Below the pieces are notes generated by a model that was not told where the DNA came from, did no database searches, and saw only the letters and a list, made by a program, of their open reading frames with translations. The position numbers were made by a program, and so were the translations under genes. DNA of 64,000 nucleotides, taken from NCBI GenBank assembly GCA_016703625.1, contig JADJBP010000001.1:124001-188000 (forward strand), given 5' to 3'. Shown here in pieces: positions 17,120 through 27,770 of the stretch; positions within the stretch are counted from its first letter, which is position 1, and each line of letters starts with the position of its first letter. Origin of the DNA: Chitinophagaceae bacterium (lineage in GTDB: Bacteria; Bacteroidota; Bacteroidia; Chitinophagales; Chitinophagaceae).

Positions 17120-18271
17120 ATGCAGATCAGAACTTTTCACCTTTCATTTTATTGTACCCTTGTGTTGCTCGCCATATCGTGCACCTCAACAAAACGGGTT
17201 CAGCAAAGCCCGGTCAACATCAGTGGCCTGAAATATGTCAGTACTTATGATATACCGTTTAACCTGGCATATAAACAAACGGTTGTTGGCGGTTTATCCG
17301 GTATTGATTATGATGCTCAAAACAATTTATATTATATAATAAGCGATGACAGGAGTGAAAAAAACCCTGCACGTTTTTATACGGCTAAACTGTTTTTTAC
17401 CCAAAACGGAATTGACAGCCTGGTTTTTACCGGTATGCAGTTTTTAATACAACCCGACGGAACCACATATCCCAACAGTAAAACCGACCGTTTTAAAACA
17501 CCCGATCCCGAGGCCATTCGTTACAATTCAAAAACCGGGCAACTGGCATGGAGCAGCGAAGGCGAAAGAATAGTAAGGGCAACTGACACCGTTTTAACCG
17601 ACCCTGCAGTTTTTATGATGAACAAAAAGGGAAAATATATTGATGAATTTGTATTACCGGGTAATTTAAAAATGCAGGTTTCGGAAAAAGGCCCCCGGCG
17701 GAACGGGGTGCTGGAAGGAATGAGTTTTGCAGATAATTTTAAAACCCTTTATGTAAGTGCGGAAGAACCATTGTTCGAAGATGGCCCTTCCGCCGGGCTC
17801 ACCGGTAACAAAGCTTTTATACGGATCTTTAAATTTGATGTTGCAGGAAGAAAAAGCATGGCTCAATATGCATACCAATTAGAACCCGTTGCCTTTGCAG
17901 CCAATCCCCCAACAGCCTTTACAATAAACGGGGTTTCTGAAATACTGAACCTTGGCAATAATAAATTGCTGGTCATGGAGCGCTCCTTTTCAACAGGCAG
18001 ACTGCCCTGCACCATTAAACTTTTTATAGCCGACCTGAACGGCGCTACTGATGTTGGTTCAACAGCACTGAATAACAATACTTCTTTTATACCCGCTAAA
18101 AAAACATTGCTGTTGAATATGGACGACCTGGGTATTTACACCGATAACCTGGAAGGCATCACTTTTGGACCCACATTACCCAATGGTAACAGGACTTTGA
18201 TCTGTATTGCGGATAATAATTTTAATATACTGGAAAAAGCGCAGATCCTGTTGTTTGAAGTGCTGGAATAA
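17120..18271 (+). CDS. Esterase-like phytase-family lipoprotein
   Basis: A lipoprotein signal ends at LLAISC (Cys about 21). The rest matches the 'esterase-like activity of phytase' family: VVGGLSGIDYDAQNNLYYIISDDR near the start, TPDPEAIRYN, and DNLEGITFGP near the end, making one beta-propeller-like domain of about 350 residues. Members are secreted or surface phosphoesterases with poorly known substrates. ATG start. Not obviously part of an operon; the S1/P1 nuclease downstream has its own promoter-like box. Confidence 0.82.
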   Translation: MQIRTFHLSFYCTLVLLAISCTSTKRVQQSPVNISGLKYVSTYDIPFNLAYKQTVVGGLSGIDYDAQNNLYYIISDDRSEKNPARFYTAKLFFTQNGIDSLVFTGMQFLIQPDGTTYPNSKTDRFKTPDPEAIRYNSKTGQLAWSSEGERIVRATDTVLTDPAVFMMNKKGKYIDEFVLPGNLKMQVSEKGPRRNGVLEGMSFADNFKTLYVSAEEPLFEDGPSAGLTGNKAFIRIFKFDVAGRKSMAQYAYQLEPVAFAANPPTAFTINGVSEILNLGNNKLLVMERSFSTGRLPCTIKLFIADLNGATDVGSTALNNNTSFIPAKKTLLLNMDDLGIYTDNLEGITFGPTLPNGNRTLICIADNNFNILEKAQILLFEVLE

Positions 18272-18316
18272 CCGGAAATATTTTTTAACCGGCTTTACAT
18301 ATCCAATGCAATAAGT

Positions 18317-18324
18317 TAGCTTTG
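18317..18324 (+). promoter_or_regulatory. Candidate -7 element of the S1/P1 nuclease gene
   Basis: TAGCTTTG fits TAnnTTTG, 19 bases before the ATG at 18343. Confidence 0.5.
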
Positions 18325-18342
18325 GGCATAATAATTACGATC

Positions 18343-19134
18343 ATGAATTACCCGGTTAAAAAACTGTTTGTACTTGGCTTATTTTTCTGTTTACCATTCA
18401 GCAGCATGGCATGGGGCGTATTGGGCCACCGCATTGTAGGACAGATCGCAGATACCTATCTTACCAAACAAACCAAAAAGGAGATCTATAAAATTCTCGG
18501 GAACGAATCCATTGCCATGTGCAGCAACTGGCCCGATTTTATAAAATCTGATCCTTCCATGAAATACCTGGATCCCTGGCATTATATCAATTTAAAAAGC
18601 GGGCTTGGCGAAACCGAACTCAAAAATTACCTGGCTTCCGATACGGTCACTGATGCATACACCAGGGTCAACTGGTTAACAGCCCAGCTTAAGAATAAAA
18701 AACTGGACCCTGAAAAAAAGATCTTTTATTTACGGTTCCTTGTACATTTGGTTGGCGATCTTCACCAGCCTATGCACATTGGCAGGTTTGAGGACCTGGG
18801 GGGAAACAGGATAAAAGTGAACTGGTTTAAAGAGCCTACCAACCTGCATTCGGTTTGGGATTCAAAACTGGTAGATTTTCAGCAACTGAGTTATACAGAA
18901 TATGCAGCTTCCATTAACTTCAGTACCAAAGCACAAAGAGTGGCCTGGCAGTCAGAGCCGGTAAGTGAGTGGATATGGCAATCATACCAGCACACAGAAA
19001 AAATTTATGGAGATATAAAACCTGATGATAATTTAAGCTACAATTATAATTTCAAATTTATAGGCGTTGTAAACCAGCAGTTATTAAGAGGAGGTGTACA
19101 TTTAGCGGGTTTGCTGAATGAAATTTTTGATTAG
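18343..19134 (+). CDS. S1/P1-type zinc nuclease
   Basis: Signal peptide ending SSMA, after which the mature protein starts with Trp (WGVLGHR), as P1-type nucleases require because the N-terminal Trp binds zinc. Further ligands appear in SNWPDFIKSD, DPWHYINL, HLVGDLHQPMHIG and NLHSVWDS. These enzymes degrade single-stranded RNA and DNA outside the cytoplasm, here probably in the periplasm, and may scavenge phosphate or nucleosides. I use ATG 18343 rather than the upstream frame opening. Normal length (264 residues). Confidence 0.93.
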   Translation: MNYPVKKLFVLGLFFCLPFSSMAWGVLGHRIVGQIADTYLTKQTKKEIYKILGNESIAMCSNWPDFIKSDPSMKYLDPWHYINLKSGLGETELKNYLASDTVTDAYTRVNWLTAQLKNKKLDPEKKIFYLRFLVHLVGDLHQPMHIGRFEDLGGNRIKVNWFKEPTNLHSVWDSKLVDFQQLSYTEYAASINFSTKAQRVAWQSEPVSEWIWQSYQHTEKIYGDIKPDDNLSYNYNFKFIGVVNQQLLRGGVHLAGLLNEIFD

Positions 19135-19194
19135 CCGGGTTTTTATTGGTAATTAACCAGGCTGTAATAATGATTGAATTCAAAAAGGAAATTA

Positions 19195-19210
19195 CCCAAT
19201 TCCCAATTCC
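19195..19210. repeat. Short heptad repeat CCCAATT
   Basis: Two CCCAATT units and a partial third lie in the gap between the convergent nuclease and purF genes. They resemble the GCCAATT heptads at 52777 and 3945. Confidence 0.4.
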
Positions 19211-19212
19211 TT

Positions 19213-21058
19213 TTAATACCCCCTTACATTTTTCCCTTCCATGTAATTCATGAACGCCCTGTTACAAACACGGTTGCCACCCGGTGTTGGATAGTTCCCG
19301 GTAAAATACCAGTCGCCGAGGTTTGTTGGACAGGCTTCGTGCAAAGATTCAATGGTTTGATAAATAACGCTGACCGGGATCCTGATCTCCGGTGCGGTGA
19401 TGAGTGTTGCAATTTTTGCTGAAATATCTTCGGGTGTAAACGTTTTGTAAAGCTGCCGTACGATATTTTCGGTATGCAGCTGGTTGTTGCGCTGCAGTTC
19501 TTTGCATTTATCAAGCATTTGTTGCAGGATACTCTCCTGGCCGGTGTCTTTCAATAATTCAATGGCGGCCCTGAAGGCAATAAAATCCCCCATCTTGCTC
19601 ATGTCAATACCGTAACAATCGGGATAACGTATTTGCGGAGCCGAAGACACAACAATGATCTTTTTCGGTTCCAGCCTCGATAACATGCGGATGATGCTTT
19701 CTTTTAAAGTGGTGCCCCTAACAATACTGTCATCAATGACCACAAGCGTATCCAGGTTTTTCCGCACTGTGCCGTAGGTGATATCGTATACATGCTGTAC
19801 CATTTCATTGCGGCTGCTGTCTTCTGTAATGAATGTGCGGAGCTTAACATCTTTAATGGCAATTTTTTCTATGCGTATCCTGCGGTTTATCATTTCTGAT
19901 AACTTCTCTTCATCATAATCCTTCCCCAGCTTACTATGCGTTCTATCTTTATTTTATTCAGGTAATCTTCGGCCCCTTTTATCAGCCCGTAAAAAGCCGT
20001 TTCAGCGGTATTGGGGATAAAAGAAAAAATGGTGTTCTTCAGGTCATAATTGATGGCTTTTAAAACGGTATCACTGAGCAGTTTGCCCAGTTTATTTCTT
20101 TCGCGGTAAATTTTTTCATCGCTGCCCCGGCTGAAATAGATCCGTTCAAAACTGCAGGCTTTTCTTTCTTTGGGTTCTACGATCTGTTCTATCGTGCAGT
20201 TTCCATCTGCTTTTACGATCAATGCATGCCCCGGCATCAGTTCTTTCACTTCATTTTCTTCCAGGTGAAACGCGGTACGTATAGCGGCGCGTTCACTGGC
20301 CGCAACAATTACTTCATCATTGATATAATAATAAGAAGGGCGTATGCCATGCGCATCCCGCATCACAAAACCATCCCCATTTCCTAAAAGGCCGCTGAAA
20401 TTAAAACCGCCGTCAAATAAGGGCACTGCTTTTTTCAAAACCTTTACAATGTCTAAATGCCCCGGGAATGCCTCATCTGCTTTTACTACAAAATGATACA
20501 GCACTTCCATCATGGCTGCCAGGTCGCTTTGCCGCTGAAACTCACCCGGGTCTATATTGACCAGTGCAAATAATTCTTCGGTATTCACCAGGTTAAAATT
20601 CCCGGCCAGGGCTAAATTCCGGGACGGGATCGTATGTCTTTTATGAACGGGTGGCAGAATTCTGCGTTGTTTTTTCCCTGTGTGCCGTAACGCAGGTGGC
20701 CCAGTAAAACCTCGCCTAAAAAATTGAGATGGCCTTTCATGAGGCCGGGATGATTTTTAATATCGGGCTGGTATTTTTCTACCTCGTTGTACTCTTTACC
20801 AATTTGTGCAAAAAGATCGGCAATGGGCTGGTTGGCACCGCTGCGTAATCGGTGCATGAACGGGTAGCCCGGTTCGGTATTTAATTTAACGGCTGCAATG
20901 CCGGCCCCATCCTGGCCACGGTTGTGCTGTTTTTCCATCAACAGGTACAATTTATTAAGCCCGTACATCACGGTACCATATTGCTGTTGATAATAACTGA
21001 AAGGCTTTCGGAGACGAATGAAAGCAAGGCCGCATTCGTGTTTGATTTCGTCGCTCAT
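19213..21058 (-). CDS. purF: Amidophosphoribosyltransferase, frameshifted twice
   Basis: First committed step of purine synthesis: glutamine plus PRPP to phosphoribosylamine. The start MSDEIKHECGLAF puts the nucleophile Cys at position 9; RGQDGAGIA and GHLRYGT belong to the glutaminase domain, and VVIDDSIVRGTTL is the PRPP-binding motif of the phosphoribosyltransferase domain. Two breaks divide it. At 20631-20638 GACATACG should probably read GACAATACG (giving DNTIPSRNLALAG), and at 19918-19925 GGAAGG should read GGAAAGG (giving SWGKDYDEEKL). Both are one-base losses. An essential enzyme with otherwise perfect conservation argues for sequence error. Confidence 0.93.
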
Positions 21059-21115
21059 GATGTGGTCCCGATACCTGCCCGGCTGAGTCATTCAGGCGGG
21101 GCAACCGGAGAGCCG

Positions 21116-21146
21116 CAAAGTTAAGGAATTGCCGGTTGGCTTCAAA
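21116..21146 (-). promoter_or_regulatory. purF promoter, TTTG-N19-TAACTTTG
   Basis: On the minus strand TTTG (21143-21146), 19 bases, then TAACTTTG (21116-21123) is a full match to the Bacteroidota housekeeping promoter. It lies 58 bases before the purF ATG. Its -33 element falls in the T tract of the preceding terminator. Confidence 0.75.
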
Positions 21147-21174
21147 CAATAATCCCCCGTTAATGACGGGGGAT
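21143..21174 (-). terminator. Terminator of the outer-membrane protein gene
   Basis: ATCCCCCGT-TAATG-ACGGGGGAT, nine base pairs, followed on the minus strand by TATTGTTTG. Confidence 0.75.
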
Positions 21175-21195
21175 CATCAAATATAGTTGTTGAAA

Positions 21196-21912
21196 TTATA
21201 ACCCACTCAGGTTTAAGCCAACCTGGAAAAGTTTCATATCGGGCCCTACGCCATCCTTTAAAATATTATTGAGCTGGTAACTGGCAAATATTGAAAAATT
21301 ACCATAGCCAACCCTGGCTGTAGCTGCAAGCCGGGTTCCGTTAAAATATCCTTTGGCAGTTTCTTTGGCAGTATAACTGTTTATAGTTGCCCCGTTTTTG
21401 TCCAGTAATGTTTTCCCCTTGGTATGAACATTTAAAACCGTACCTACTTTAAAGCCAATGGCAGCTTTCATACTTTTACTTTCATTTTCCGGGTCAAATG
21501 TATAACGAAGCTCTACCGGTAATTCCAAAAAGGCAGTGGTTAATTTATATTTTTTAAAATGGTCAATACTATCCACATTTCTGAACGGCAGGGTATTTGT
21601 TTTCGATTTCAGGTCCACCGTCATGTTTTTAAAATACATATTACTGGTACCAAGCCCCAGTCCAAAAGCCACACTCCATTTGGGACTGCCTTTAAAACGC
21701 TGGTCAAGCATTACATACACATTGGCGCCCCTGGCCAGGCCTTTCATCCTGCTTTTGATACTGTCCGGTGCCCCTATCCAATGGTCATTGGTAAGCTGAA
21801 GCATTAAGTGGTCACCGGTACGCGTAACAAAACCGCCCTTCTTTTTTTTCTCCTGTGCAGCAACGGCAAAAACAGTTGAGAGGGCAAAAACAATCAATAA
21901 TAATTTCTTCAT
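21196..21912 (-). CDS. Outer-membrane beta-barrel (porin-like) protein
   Basis: Signal peptide MKKLLLIVFALSTVFAVAAQ, then a Lys-rich linker (EKKKKGG) and a barrel of about 200 residues with paired amphipathic strands (VAFGLGLGTSNMYF, LELPVELRYTF, AAIGFKVGTVLNV) and a final strand ending VGLNLSGL, close to the aromatic or hydrophobic end common in outer-membrane proteins. ATG at 21912 is preferred to TTG 21918. Function unknown. Confidence 0.72.
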   Translation of the reverse strand: MKKLLLIVFALSTVFAVAAQEKKKKGGFVTRTGDHLMLQLTNDHWIGAPDSIKSRMKGLARGANVYVMLDQRFKGSPKWSVAFGLGLGTSNMYFKNMTVDLKSKTNTLPFRNVDSIDHFKKYKLTTAFLELPVELRYTFDPENESKSMKAAIGFKVGTVLNVHTKGKTLLDKNGATINSYTAKETAKGYFNGTRLAATARVGYGNFSIFASYQLNNILKDGVGPDMKLFQVGLNLSGL

Positions 21913-22094
21913 AATCAATTTTGAAGCTGCAAATTAACGGCAAATAATTTAATGAAGCGTTAAAATAAAAGAGCTAACCGGTATTCTGCCTGTCTGCGGG
22001 GTATGTATATTTTATTTAAAGAGGTTAACAGTGATGGTTTTATCATTATCCGGGAGAAATATGCTGCAGAAACACGAATTTAAACTGCATTGAT

Positions 22095-22102
22095 TATATT
22101 TG
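22095..22102 (+). promoter_or_regulatory. tRNA promoter -7 element
   Basis: TATATTTG, an exact TAnnTTTG, 32 bases before the tRNA. No clear TTTG upstream. Confidence 0.6.
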
Positions 22103-22133
22103 CAGCCTTATTCTTCAAAATCAACTGAAGAAA

Positions 22134-22207
22134 GGGCCTATAGCTCAGTTGGTTAGAGCACCTGACTCATAATCAGGTGGTCCCTGGTTCGAGCCCAGGT
22201 GGGCCCA
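22134..22207 (+). tRNA. tRNA with CAT anticodon (Met or Ile2)
   Basis: A 74-base cloverleaf: acceptor GGGCCTA pairs with TGGGCCC, the D arm is AGCTCAGTTGGTTAGAGC, the anticodon stem CTGA/TCAG holds the loop CTCATAA with anticodon CAT, and the T arm is CTGGTTCGAGCCCAG. CCA is not encoded. G1-C72 pairing excludes an initiator tRNA. The body resembles a GAT isoleucine tRNA, so this may be the lysidine-modified Ile2 species that reads AUA; elongator Met is the alternative. Confidence 0.93.
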
Positions 22208-22243
22208 CAAACCTCACATTAGTTTTGTGGGGTTTTTATTTTT
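22204..22243 (+). terminator. Terminator overlapping the tRNA 3' end
   Basis: CCCACAAA ... TTTGTGGG followed by a T-rich run. The 5' arm starts with the last CCCA of the tRNA acceptor, so folding of the terminator and of the tRNA compete at the end. Confidence 0.7.
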
Positions 22244-22413
22244 GTCAAACTGCGAAAAATTAAAAAACAGGAGATCAGGCATTATGTTATGTATTACCTG
22301 GCAAAATGCTTCAAAAAAGCCTTGTAACCTCATGATCACATTTCATTTGAACTTAATTTGAGATCTGGTTTTAAGAGGATTAAAAAATTTGTATCTTCAT
22401 TTTTCAAACGATT

Positions 22414-23007
22414 GTGATCACAAACAGCCATATATACCTCTTACTTGATGAAATTGCTTTGACTAATTGCGAAAAAGCATATAAGGCACTTTTCATGCAA
22501 ATGCATGAAAGCCTGACTGATTTTGCCAGGTCTATTTTGAAATCTGAAGAGGATGCGGAAGAAGTCGTTTCCGACTTTTTTATTGTAATATGGCAGCGCC
22601 GGGCATCACTTCGCTCCATAGAAAATCCCAGGCTGTATTTCTTTGTAAGTATTAAGAATGCTGCATTAAACAAATTAAAATCCAATAAAAGTCAACAATT
22701 GCCTCAAGGAGGAGACTGGCAAACTTCGCTGAAAAGCGTGTTCTTCAATCCTGAAGAACTGTTACTTTCAGCAGAAATAGTAGAAAAACTAATGAAAGCG
22801 GTTAATGAATTGCCCCCCAGGTGTAAGATCATTTTCAAATTAATTAAAGAAGAAGGGCTTAAATATTCCGAAGTTGCGAGATTGCTTGAGATTTCGGTAA
22901 AAACAGTTGAAGCGCAAATGGCCATAGCCTTACGCAGAATTAAATCCCACAGCGAGTTTAAAAATGAGTTCCCCGAGCTCCATTCCATCCTGACCAAAAA
23001 AAAATAA
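22414..23007 (+). CDS. FecI-like ECF sigma factor of the PUL
   Basis: Region 2 (YKALFMQMHESLTDFAR ... DAEEVVSDFFIVIWQRR) and region 4 (ELPPRCKIIFKLIKEEGLKYSEVARLLEISVKTVEAQ) of the Bacteroidota RpoE/FecI branch that pairs with FecR. GTG start at 22414. The FecR gene begins 62 bases downstream and an STN-containing SusC follows, which is the usual cell-surface signalling set: substrate at the outer membrane leads to release of this sigma and transcription of the PUL. Confidence 0.93.
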   Translation: MITNSHIYLLLDEIALTNCEKAYKALFMQMHESLTDFARSILKSEEDAEEVVSDFFIVIWQRRASLRSIENPRLYFFVSIKNAALNKLKSNKSQQLPQGGDWQTSLKSVFFNPEELLLSAEIVEKLMKAVNELPPRCKIIFKLIKEEGLKYSEVARLLEISVKTVEAQMAIALRRIKSHSEFKNEFPELHSILTKKK

Positions 23008-23068
23008 ATTTCCTTTAGGGGTATTTCCCTGCTTTTGTTGTCCTTACACGTATAATCATTGGTTTTGA

Positions 23069-24265
23069 ATGAAAGAAGAAAAGTACTGGATATTATTGTC
23101 TAAAAAGATTACCGGGGAAGCAACAGCTGAGGAGCTGGCTTTATTGAAGGAAATGATACGGGATAATCCTGAATGGAGATCCGTTATGGAAAACCTCACG
23201 GAGCTTTGGAATTCAAAACCTGTTATGACTGATTCCGGCAGGCGACAAAAAAATGAAGATGCTTACCTGGTTCATATCAGCCGGTTAAAAGAAAAGGATC
23301 CTGGGTTTATGGAAAGTAAGATCCTGGTCGAAAATATTGTTGAAATGCATGCTATACCTGTGAAAAAGCCATTTTATAAACGATGGGTCATGTATGCAAC
23401 TGCTGCGGCTTTTCTGGTGTCTATCATTTTGCTGTATCCTTTTGTTGCTGATGATGCAAAATAAGGAAACAGCTTCGGTAAGTCCCATTAATGAAATAAT
23501 CATTAATCCAGGCTCAAGAACGAAAATTCAATTACCCGATGGTTCACAGGTTTGGGTTAATTCGGGCAGCAGTTTAACCTATGAAGATATTTCAAAGGAA
23601 GTACCCGGGAAGTACATTTGGATGGTGAAGCATATTTTGATGTGGTAAAAGATCCCTCCCGCCCTTTTATTGTGCATACAACAGGCATTGATATCAAGGT
23701 TTTGGGAACTGCATTTAATGTGAAAGCATATAAAATGGAGCCTGTTATTGAAGCAACATTAATACACGGTTCTATTGAAGTGATAAACAAAAACCGTCCT
23801 GGTTCACCAGGTGTAATGCTGAAGCCTCACGAGAAACTGGTATACAATAAATACCCGGTCACAGATCAGCGGGATCAGCGTGCAGATATAGTCGTACCGG
23901 AATCTGATGCATATTCTATCACCATTAAACCCCTGAATAATAATATTGCGGACAGCGATATTGTTGAAACGGCCTGGGTTTACAATAAACTTGTATTTGA
24001 AGATGAAAGATTTGAAACCCTTGCCCTGAAAATGGAAAGATGGTATAATATAAAGATTAGCTTTGAAAATGAAAAACTGAAGGACTACAGGATCAGCGGC
24101 TCGTTTGTTAATGAAACGCCCGAAGAGGCATTTAAGGAATTGCAGTTTTTAGTTCCATTCAGGTATTCAGTTAAGAACAACGAAGTAAAGATTACCAAGA
24201 ATAAAAACGGGAAATGTTGCAGCATTTCCCGGAAAAGTGTAACAAAACAAATCCCAGGCATTTAG
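23069..24265 (+). CDS. FecR-type anti-sigma factor, frameshifted twice
   Basis: Single-pass inner-membrane regulator: cytoplasmic anti-sigma part (about 1-100), one transmembrane helix (YATAAAFLVSIILLYPFV), then the periplasmic FecR domain (INPGSRTKIQLPDGSQVWVN ... GEAYFDVVKD ... VLGTAFNVKAY) and a C-terminal STN-binding DUF4974-like part (NKLVFEDERFETLALKMERWYNIKISF). It needs an extra A removed at 23458-23461 and one base restored at about 23586-23593 (giving FKGSTREVHLDGEA). All three pieces together give a normal 398-residue FecR. Confidence 0.9.
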
Positions 24266-24307
24266 TCAGGGTTTTTGCTTGTATTTTTTAACGACAAAAC
24301 CAAAATT

Positions 24308-27300
24308 ATGCAAAAAAGTGTACTTCAGGGCCATAAAATTTGGTCAGGGACGCTTCTAAAAACACTGCTAGTTATGAAGCTTGCCATTATCATTATTTTA
24401 GCAACAACAATACAGTTACACGCTGCCCCCATTATGGGCCAGCATGTAAACCTGCAATTGAAACAAACAGAAATTAAGAAAGTTTTGAAACTTATTGAAA
24501 GCGATGGATATTATCGTTTTTTATATAACTCAAAATTAAAGGCGCTCAAACAAACTGGATTTTTCTGCGAAAAATCTACCATTGACAGAATCGCTTGTCA
24601 AATTATTTTCGGGAAGTAATTTAACCTATAAATTACTTGAAAATAATGTTGTAGTGGTTTTTTCTACGGACGAAGAAGAAAATGATAAAATAAGAATAAC
24701 CGGAAGGATCACCGGGGAAAACGGAGAGGCTATTGCCGGTGCATCAGTTTTGCAAAAAGGAACCGGAACGGGTACATCTACCGACAACAATGGAGTATAT
24801 ACATTAACTGTTGATGACAACGCCACCCTGCTTATAACCAGTATTGGTTATGAAATGCAGGAAGTAAAGGTAAACGGGCGTTCGGTTATTGATATTACCC
24901 TGATTGCATCTTCAAAACAATCTGATGAAGTAGTGGTAATAGGTTATGGCAGTGCCAGCAGGAGAGATCTGACCGGCAGTATAGCCAAGGTAAAAGGTGA
25001 AACCATTGCAGCACAGCCAAATGCCAATGCGCTTTCATCTTTACAAAATAAAGTTGAAGGCGTTTCCATTGTGAATTCTGCTATACCTGGTTCCAGCCCC
25101 GACATCAGGATCAGGGGTACTGTAAGTATTGGAACCATACGCCCGGTTTATATTGTGGATGGTATTTTTAATGACAATATTGATTTTGTTAATCCCAGTG
25201 AAATTGAAAGTATTGAAGTATTGAAAGATCCTTCTTCATTGGCCATCTTTGGTATTAAAGGTGCCGCCGGTGCTATTTTGGTAACTACCAAAAAGGCAAA
25301 GGCCGGCCAGGTAAATATCAACTTTAACACTACCTACGGCAGTAAAAAGTTAGTGGATAAAATTGAACTTGCCAATGGAGATGAATTCCGCACCCTGGCC
25401 ACCTTTGAGGCCAATAACCGGGTGTTTGATGACCCAAGTAATTTATCGTACCTGAGTTTTATTAATAATGTGGGCGGCCCGGGCTTATCGGCTTTCCCGG
25501 GTAATACCGACTGGATAGATGCGGTAACCCGTACAGCAAAATTCAGTACCACCAACCTGAGTATTGATGGAAGTACAGAGAAGAACAGGTTCCATTTCGG
25601 CCTGGGATACAGTTATGACGAAGGCCTGGTTAAGCATGTAAAGTACGAGCGCATAACCATGAATATAAATGACGAGTTTAAGGTAAGCAGGCGTTTGAAA
25701 ATTGGATTTGGCGTGATAGGATCAAAAGAAAAACTTCCTTACAACAGCGGCGCATTGGAAAATGCAAGAAGATCGTTACCTATTGTACCTTCTGATACCA
25801 GATCATTTTATACAAAGAATCCTTATGGGGTTGATTCGGGCAATTATAACCTGTACTCAAATACACCCATCATACAAAACTCAGAAACAAATCCATTGGC
25901 AACACTGGAAAACAACTGGGATAAAAAAATTGATGATAAATACAGGTTGGTTGGAAATTTCTTTGTTGACCTGAACATTACCAAGGACCTTAACTTCAGG
26001 GCTACCTGGTATGCAGATATGAGCTGGAGAAATAACAGGGAATATACACCATTGTATGACCTGTATGATCCTACTGCTGCAACTCCGGCTACTGCTATAT
26101 TCAATAAGAATGCGTTAACTGCAGTAACTCAGGACCTGCAAAACATGCGTAACTTTCAACAGGATTATATAGCCACCTACAAGAAGAAATTCCGCGATCA
26201 TTCATTTACCCTTACCGGCGGCTTTACTACCTTTTACCATTACTTTGAACAGGTAAGTGGCACTGTGGCACAGAAAACTCCGGGCGTAAATATCATCCCC
26301 AACAATAAAAGGTTTTGGTACCTGAATTCAGGTTTTGGAGACAACAGGAGTATTATTGCTAACCGTACCTTCCAGGATGAATATGCTACTGTCTCCGGGC
26401 TTGCAAGGGTATTTTATAATTACAAAAGCAAGTACCTCCTGACAGGAAGTTTCCGCAGGGATGGTTCCAGCCAGATCAACCGTGAATATTCTAAAAAATT
26501 CCAGAATTTCTGGGCAGTTGGTTTAGGATGGGAGATCACCAGGGAAAAATTCATGGAAAAGGTTAAGTTCGTAAACTTCCTGAAACTGAAAGGTTCAACA
26601 GGAGTTTTAGGAAATTACACTACACAGGGTTACGCTTATCCGGCTTATCGGGGTGTTTCCAGTAACTCTTCTGCAGTTTTCGGAGAAAACCTGATTCCGG
26701 TAATTGTACCTAATTATACTGTGGATCCTAATCTTAAATGGGAAACGGTGCAATCAACAGAAGTTGGCATTGAGGGAGATTTTTTAAATAACCGTTTGCA
26801 CTTTGAAGCAAATTATTATTATAAAAAAACAAGTAATATCTTATACGTCCCTCAGGCTTCCGGTGGCAACCTGCCCAATTTGACGAATGTTGGTGATATT
26901 GAAAATAAAGGTTTTGAATTTACTGCTTCATGGACACAGAAATTATACAGGGAGCTGAGCCTGGTTGCAAGCGGTAATTTAACAACCTATAAAAACAAAG
27001 TGCTGTACCTGGCTAATCCTAACAGGAACCCTACTTCAAGCGAACAAACACCTAACCAGGCCGAAACAGGATTCCCTATTGGCTATTTTTACGGCCTGAT
27101 AGCAGATGGTATTTACCAGTCTTATGCAGATATTCTGGCTTCACCGGTTAACACAATTAATGGTGGTGGAGTTAAACCAGGCGACCTTAAATACAGGGAC
27201 CTTGACGGCAATGGAATTATTGATGAAAAGGACAGGACCAATATCGGAAATCCAACTCCTGATTTCACTTATGGTATTAACCTGGCTTTCAAGTATAAAG

Positions 27301-27744
27301 CTTTTGATCTTGGTATTGATTTTGCCGGTAGCTATGGTGGGGAGATATACAGGGTTTGGGGTACTTCTGAACAAAAATTCAGTATATAACTACCCGAAAT
27401 ATTATACCGAAGCATGGACTACAGCCGGTTCTTCAAGTACAGTGCCCATTGTTAACTCGGCCCATTTGGTTAACCGTGCGCCATCAACCTATGGTATTGA
27501 AGATGGAAGCTATTTCAGGATCAGGAACCTGGGCATTGGTTATACTTTGACCAAACTGCCTAAGATAACCCAGGTTAAAAACCTTCGCCTTTCAGCTTCA
27601 GTACAAAACCTGAAGACCTGGAAAAACAATATCGGGTATTCACCTGAATTTGCAGGCGATGCACTTAGCTCAGGAATGGACTTTGGAGGTGCCGGTAGTG
27701 CATTACCACGTATAATGACAATTGCATTAAACGTTAATTTCTAA
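24308..27744 (+). CDS. SusC-like TonB-dependent transporter with STN domain, frameshifted twice
   Basis: Outer-membrane importer of oligosaccharides, about 1,145 residues. Order: signal peptide, STN secretin/TonB domain (about 35-115) for signalling to FecR, carboxypeptidase-D-like domain (RITGRITGENGEAIAGASVLQ), plug (DEVVVIGYGSASRRDLTGS ... DIRIRGTVSIGT ... VYIVDG ... IEVLKDPSSLAIFGIKGAAG), then the barrel to the end (IMTIALNVNF). Breaks: near 24548-24556, where one base less gives LDFSAKN, and at 27381-27390, between EQKFS and YNYPKYYTEAW. The ATG at 24308 starts the signal peptide. Presence of an STN domain and the upstream sigma/anti-sigma pair indicate transcriptional feedback from the transported glycan. 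Confidence 0.94.
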
Positions 27745-27770
27745 TTTTTTAAAAAATAAATTTTTTGAAA

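Noticed and set aside
22134..22207. Initiator tRNA-Met
   Set aside because: Position 1 pairs with 72 (G-C) and the anticodon stem lacks the three G-C pairs of initiators.
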